Positions 16,278 to 19,168 of a stretch of 19,168 bases of DNA are shown here, piece by piece. The notes under the pieces are model-generated. The model was not told the origin of the DNA and did not search any database. It saw nothing but the letters and a program-made list of their open reading frames with translations. The stretch is from the NCBI GenBank assembly GCA_016776705.1, contig JADHSW010000029.1, positions 1 to 19,168 of the forward strand. The letters are read 5' to 3'. Position numbers and translations under genes: made by a program. Position 1 is the first letter of the stretch. The number at the start of each line of letters is the position of its first letter. Source of the stretch: Rhodospirillales bacterium. GTDB taxonomy: Bacteria; Pseudomonadota; Alphaproteobacteria; Rhodospirillales; JABHCV01.

Positions 16278-17231
16278 TTAAGGCGTTGCGGCGCGCTTTA
16301 GCCTGTCGTTGATCGCCAGACCAAGACCCTTGTCAGGGACCGTCATTACCGCGATGCCTGTGAAGGTTGGCCTGTCGAGCATGCGCAACATGGCGAAAAG
16401 GTTGGCAGCGGCCTCTTTCAGGTCGCCGCTTGGACTAAGGTTGGCATGATGTGGCGTGGCCTCAGGTCCGAAGGCAAGCAGCGCCTCACCGTTTTCTTCT
16501 CTTTGGGCGTTCAGGCGGATGGGGATCGACGGTGCATAATGACGGCTTAGCATGCCCGGCGAGCGTGGCGTATCATCGCTTCCATCGGCAACATCTACAG
16601 GGCCGATCACGGCCTCAATATCTTCGCGGGCAATGCCGCCGGGGCGCAGCAGGGTTGGGATTTTGCCACTAAGATCGACCACGGTTGACTCGATGCCAAC
16701 AGCGCAGGGTCCCCCATCCAGAATGGCGTCAACCCTGTCGCCAAGGCTGTCGCGCACATGTTCAGCGGCGGTTGGGCTGATTTCGCCGGACCGATTGGCG
16801 CTGGGGGCGGCGATGGGAGTGTCTGCCTGTTCAATAAACTGGTGGGCGAGGTGGTGATCGGGAACGCGAACGGCCAGGGTTTCCAGGCCGGCGCTGGCGA
16901 GCAAGGAAATTGGGCAATTGTTTTTTCGATTTAGCACCATGGTCAAAGCCCCGGGCCAGAATGCATCGGCCAGTGCGACAGCCTGGTCGTTGAAATCAAC
17001 AACATCAGCCACTTTGGCGGTGTTGGCGAAATGGATGATTAACGGGTTGAAACGAGGGCGACCCTTGGCTTCATAAATTCCGGCGATTGCTTCATCGTTG
17101 GTGGCGTCCGCGCCAAGTCCATAAACAGTTTCAGTGGAAAAGGCGACCAGCCCGCCAGCCTTGATTATAGCGGCGGCTTTAGCGATGTTTTCGGAACTGG
17201 CGTTCAGAATATTGTTGTCGCTATAGGCCAT
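16278..17231 (-). CDS. Threonylcarbamoyl-AMP synthase (Sua5/YrdC family)
   Basis: Makes threonylcarbamoyl-AMP from threonine, bicarbonate and ATP, the first step of the universal t6A37 modification of ANN-decoding tRNAs. The YrdC domain covers about 10-200 and shows VAFSTETVYGLGADATN, the nucleotide-binding YEAKGRPRFNPLIIH, and IAAPSANRSGEISPTAAEHV. A linker (SPGMLSRHYAPSIPI) and C-terminal domain make it the two-domain Sua5 type rather than the short TsaC type. Length is 317 residues from ATG 17231; an upstream TTG at 17240 (MKKMAYS) is possible. Neither start has a ribosome site. A terminator-like hairpin ends only 37 bases before the ATG. Confidence 0.93.
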   Translation of the reverse strand: MAYSDNNILNASSENIAKAAAIIKAGGLVAFSTETVYGLGADATNDEAIAGIYEAKGRPRFNPLIIHFANTAKVADVVDFNDQAVALADAFWPGALTMVLNRKNNCPISLLASAGLETLAVRVPDHHLAHQFIEQADTPIAAPSANRSGEISPTAAEHVRDSLGDRVDAILDGGPCAVGIESTVVDLSGKIPTLLRPGGIAREDIEAVIGPVDVADGSDDTPRSPGMLSRHYAPSIPIRLNAQREENGEALLAFGPEATPHHANLSPSGDLKEAAANLFAMLRMLDRPTFTGIAVMTVPDKGLGLAINDRLKRAATP

Positions 17232-17261
17232 TTTTTTCAATTTTATGCTGGTTGGTACTGG

Positions 17262-17404
17262 ATCAAAGAAAGAGCCGCCGGTCCAGCCAACGGCTCTTTA
17301 CACTCTTTCTGCTTTTGGCAAGGCCACCCTAGGTAATGACCCGGCACAGCAGTCACCGTAAAGGGTTACGGCGGCTTTTACAGGCTCAGTTTCCTGATAA
17401 CCTG
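17262..17404 (-). ncRNA. Candidate structured RNA or attenuated leader upstream of sua5
   Basis: The 223-base gap between the cysQ stop and sua5 has more structure than spacer would need. Read on the minus strand it contains, in order: a small hairpin TCAG-GAAA-CTGA with a GNRA loop (17386-17397); a long bulged stem pairing 17363-17377 with 17320-17342; a competing perfect hairpin CCGTAA-CCCT-TTACGG (17356-17371) that cannot form together with the long stem; and a 13-bp terminator-like hairpin (17269-17299). A possible promoter precedes it. It matches no RNA family I can recognise. A free small RNA of about 140 nt and a regulatory leader of sua5 are both possible. Confidence 0.35.
17269..17299 (-). 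terminator. Terminator-like hairpin before sua5
   Basis: On the minus strand 17287-17299 pairs with 17269-17281: 13 bp including two adjacent G-U pairs, around a five-base loop CTGGA. It is followed by CTTTG. The outer nine pairs (AAAGAGCCG / CGGCTCTTT) are perfect. On the plus strand the two wobble pairs become C-A mismatches, so the structure favours minus-strand RNA. The T tract is short and interrupted, which lowers confidence in efficient termination. Confidence 0.5.
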
Positions 17405-17410
17405 GGGAAT

Positions 17411-17439
17411 ATTGTGCGCCTATAGAAATCTATCGTCAA
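17411..17439 (-). promoter_or_regulatory. Possible sigma-70-like promoter downstream of cysQ
   Basis: On the minus strand TTGACG (17434-17439) and CACAAT (17411-17416) are separated by 17 bases. The -35 matches consensus at five of six positions and the -10 at four of six. Transcription would begin near 17404, just ahead of the GNRA-loop hairpin, which fits a promoter for the structured element. Confidence 0.35.
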
Positions 17440-17463
17440 GACTTGAAAACAGATGATTTCTGC

Positions 17464-18255
17464 CTAAGCGTCTGCGACTGGGGCTTCCAGACCCCGGGCG
17501 ATGAAGTGAGGGTTTTCAAAGCCCGGCTTGCCGTAAGTCATGGCGGTGTCGTCGATTTTGCGAACGCTGCCACCGGCGGCGGCAAGAACGGCATGCCCGG
17601 CGGCAATGTCCCATTCCATGGTCCGGCCAAGGCGTGGGTAGATGTCGGCGGCGCCTGTGGCGACAAGGCAGAATTTCAATGAACTGCCCGCACTGGCGGA
17701 ACTTTTGACATGCAGGCCGGCAATGTATTCTTCAAGCTCAGGCGAGCGATGATTGCGGCTGGCGACAACCACCTGTCCATCTTCAGCGGGCAGGCGGCAC
17801 TTGATGGTTCGGGTTCCTTCGCCCGCATGTTCTGCGAACGCACCGCTGCGGCTGCCCCAGTAGGAGTCACCAAGGGCAGGGGCGTGAACGACGCCCAATA
17901 CCGGTTTACCCGTTTCAATAAGGGCGATGTTGACCGTGAATTCATGATTTTTTTGAATGAAGCTCTTGGTTCCGTCAAGGGCATCGACCAGCCAGAAAGG
18001 GCCTGAGCCGATTTCAGGCGCCTTGCCAGCAGCAAAGGCTTCCTCGCCGATGATGGGGTAGGCCGACGTCAGCCTTTCGCGAATACCACGAATGATCAGC
18101 TCCTCTGCGATCTGATCCGCCAGGGTAACGGGCGACTCATCGGCCTTCGCCTCGACGGCGAAATCGGTTTCGTAGATTTTCATGATTTCCTTGCCAGCTC
18201 GTTTGGCAAGGTCGCCGATCTGTTCCATCAGGCTGATGGTAATATTAAGTGTCAC
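17464..18255 (-). CDS. cysQ: 3'(2'),5'-bisphosphate nucleotidase (CysQ-like, inositol monophosphatase family)
   Basis: Removes the 3'-phosphate from PAP, recycling a toxic by-product of sulfate assimilation, with Mg2+ and lithium-sensitive family chemistry. The 263-residue protein shows DESPVTLADQIAEE (39-52), PIIGEE (67-72), the metal-binding WLVDALDGTKSFI (88-100), the CysQ-specific GSSLKFCLVATGAADIYPR (190-208), and MEWDIAAGHAVLAAAGG (213-229; D216). The usual DPLDGT is DALDGT here, a Pro-to-Ala change that keeps both aspartates. The start is GTG 18255, supported by GGGAG seven bases upstream; an in-frame ATG at 18228 is less well placed. It lies 42 bases after the upstream gene. Confidence 0.9.
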   Translation of the reverse strand: MTLNITISLMEQIGDLAKRAGKEIMKIYETDFAVEAKADESPVTLADQIAEELIIRGIRERLTSAYPIIGEEAFAAGKAPEIGSGPFWLVDALDGTKSFIQKNHEFTVNIALIETGKPVLGVVHAPALGDSYWGSRSGAFAEHAGEGTRTIKCRLPAEDGQVVVASRNHRSPELEEYIAGLHVKSSASAGSSLKFCLVATGAADIYPRLGRTMEWDIAAGHAVLAAAGGSVRKIDDTAMTYGKPGFENPHFIARGLEAPVADA

Positions 18256-18297
18256 TGTTGCGCTCCCTGAGACTTAAGCTTGATTCGTTTAACGCAA

Positions 18298-19068
18298 TCA
18301 TTTCACAAGTGTCTTGAGAAAGTCGATAACCGTTTCGCGGGCCTGGGGTAGGCTTGATGTGTCATGCTGGAAGCCGTCAAATAAGATGGTTTGCAATGGA
18401 TATCCGTCGGTTTTGTTGGCACAGGTATCGGCAGCCTGTCCCTGAAACAACCTGTCTTCGCGGGAAGCCAGAGAAAGGGTGGGTTTGTCCTTGGAGCCGC
18501 CGACGCCCCATTTGCACAAGGCGCCGCTAATAATTCTGGCCTTGTATCCGCTATCAGTGTAGGCGGCCAGCGCATCGCCGCCTTCGCCGTGACCCATCGC
18601 GAACAGATTGGAGGTATCGACCCATTTGAGTTTTTTCGCATTCATCAGGGCGTGAGAAATTTCGGCTTTTCGCAAAGCATGAACTTTTCCCAGCGGCGCA
18701 TCGTCAAGGGGCTTGAATTGCCAGTATTCACAGGTTTCCGGACGGTCCGGCCGGGCAAAACTGTCGGGAAGGATGACGGCGAAACCGGCGCGAGCCATAA
18801 AGCGGGCATAGTGCCATCCGGCCTGCTTGCGGTTTTTGCCGCAGTCGTGAAAAAAGATCACCGTCGGATACTTCTTTCCTGCACCGTTCAGACGTTCCAG
18901 CAAGATGGCGTCATCCATATGGCTGGAGAAAAAACCTTCAGCCGTCCGCACCCAGATTTCGGCTTTTTCCCATGTTCTGGCGAGTCCGGTATCTGCTCCC
19001 GCCAGCGTAGGTGCGAGGAAGATGAGGAAAGTGGCGATAAATGACTGTCGTTTTATATTCAGACCCAT
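18298..19068 (-). CDS. Exported alpha/beta-hydrolase-fold protein lacking the nucleophile (dienelactone hydrolase-like)
   Basis: 256 residues with a signal peptide (KRQSFIATFLIFLAPTLAGA, cleavage near residue 25), so probably periplasmic. The fold is recognised from YPTVIFFHDCGKNR (67-80), FMARAGFAVILPDSFARP (90-107), the elbow FAMGHGEGGDAL (156-167), SREDRLF (D205) and GFQHD (H235). The nucleophile position of the GxSxG elbow is Gly161 (codon GGC), so the canonical triad is incomplete. Four cysteines (76, 113, 185, 216) could form two disulfides. ATG 19068 has AAGGAA seven bases upstream and follows the previous stop by 17 bases. No substrate can be assigned. Confidence 0.75.
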   Translation of the reverse strand: MGLNIKRQSFIATFLIFLAPTLAGADTGLARTWEKAEIWVRTAEGFFSSHMDDAILLERLNGAGKKYPTVIFFHDCGKNRKQAGWHYARFMARAGFAVILPDSFARPDRPETCEYWQFKPLDDAPLGKVHALRKAEISHALMNAKKLKWVDTSNLFAMGHGEGGDALAAYTDSGYKARIISGALCKWGVGGSKDKPTLSLASREDRLFQGQAADTCANKTDGYPLQTILFDGFQHDTSSLPQARETVIDFLKTLVK

Positions 19069-19085
19069 GACTAAGTTCCTTAAAT

Positions 19086-19168
19086 CTAATCTCCCAGGTC
19101 TTCAGCGGTTTTGGCAATGATGGCGAAGCGGTCGGCCAGGGCCGCCAGTTCGGCGCGCTGCAACTCAT
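19086..19168 (-). CDS. C-terminal 26 codons of an unrecognised gene (partial)
   Basis: The minus-strand frame from the window edge ends with TAG at 19086-19088 and reads ELQRAELAALADRFAIIAKT, then AEDLGD. It is alanine- and leucine-rich and probably helical. Its frame and the 17-base gap to the next gene with a good ribosome site make it a credible operon partner. The fragment is too short to identify a family. Confidence 0.55.
   Translation of the reverse strand, partial: ELQRAELAALADRFAIIAKTAEDLGD

Noticed and set aside
17255..17355. Minus-strand GTG-started frame of about 37 codons through the structured element, as a leader peptide
   Set aside because: No ribosome site, no run of one codon type, and it reads through the terminator hairpin, so it looks like chance.
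17241..17463. 6S RNA on the plus strand (AAAGGGTTACGGCGGC looks faintly like part of E. coli 6S)
   Set aside because: The 5' half of 6S RNA and its long closing stem are absent, and the wobble pairs of the terminator hairpin favour the minus strand.
18281..18300. Imperfect dyad TGATT...AATCA overlapping the hydrolase stop
   Set aside because: Arms are interrupted and the central loop would be too small for an RNA hairpin; half-site spacing does not fit an FNR box.

Overview
The window looks like a chromosomal segment of an alphaproteobacterium, probably a free-living Rhodospirillales-type organism. The evidence is the gene content and order (yicC-gmk converging on lptF-lptG-lptD-surA-pdxA-rsmA) and the family types of LptD, SurA and the DmdC-like acyl-CoA dehydrogenase. 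It is densely packed. I see no tRNA, rRNA, transposon or CRISPR array, and no non-coding stretch over about 225 bases.

Layout. At 1-1663 (+ strand) lie the tail of yicC, gmk, and a gene of the 2-keto-4-pentenoate hydratase family overlapping gmk. The last gene meets rsmA tail to tail in a shared CTAG. At 1660-9400 (- strand) is a six-gene cell-envelope operon: lptF and lptG (LPS transport permeases), lptD (outer-membrane LPS translocon), surA (periplasmic chaperone for outer-membrane proteins such as LptD), pdxA (vitamin B6 synthesis) and rsmA (16S rRNA dimethylation). At 9510-12772 (- strand) a D-2-hydroxyglutarate-dehydrogenase-like flavoprotein is coupled by a one-base overlap to a DmdC-like acyl-CoA dehydrogenase.

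At 12869-16264 (- strand) an Fe(II)/2-oxoglutarate dioxygenase lies downstream of a membrane histidine kinase whose periplasmic DUF3365-type domain carries a c-type haem motif (CEKCH). An FNR/FixK-like box with a well-placed -10 sits in front of the dioxygenase. A perfect inverted repeat overlaps the predicted promoter of the kinase. At 16278-19168 (- strand) are a Sua5-type threonylcarbamoyl-AMP synthase, a CysQ-type 3'(2'),5'-bisphosphate nucleotidase, an exported alpha/beta-hydrolase-fold protein with Gly in place of the nucleophile, and the last 26 codons of an unrecognised gene.

The least explained non-coding element is the 223-base gap between cysQ and sua5. On the minus strand it has a possible promoter, two mutually exclusive hairpin folds and a strong 13-bp terminator-like hairpin just before sua5. 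This suggests either a small RNA or an attenuated leader.
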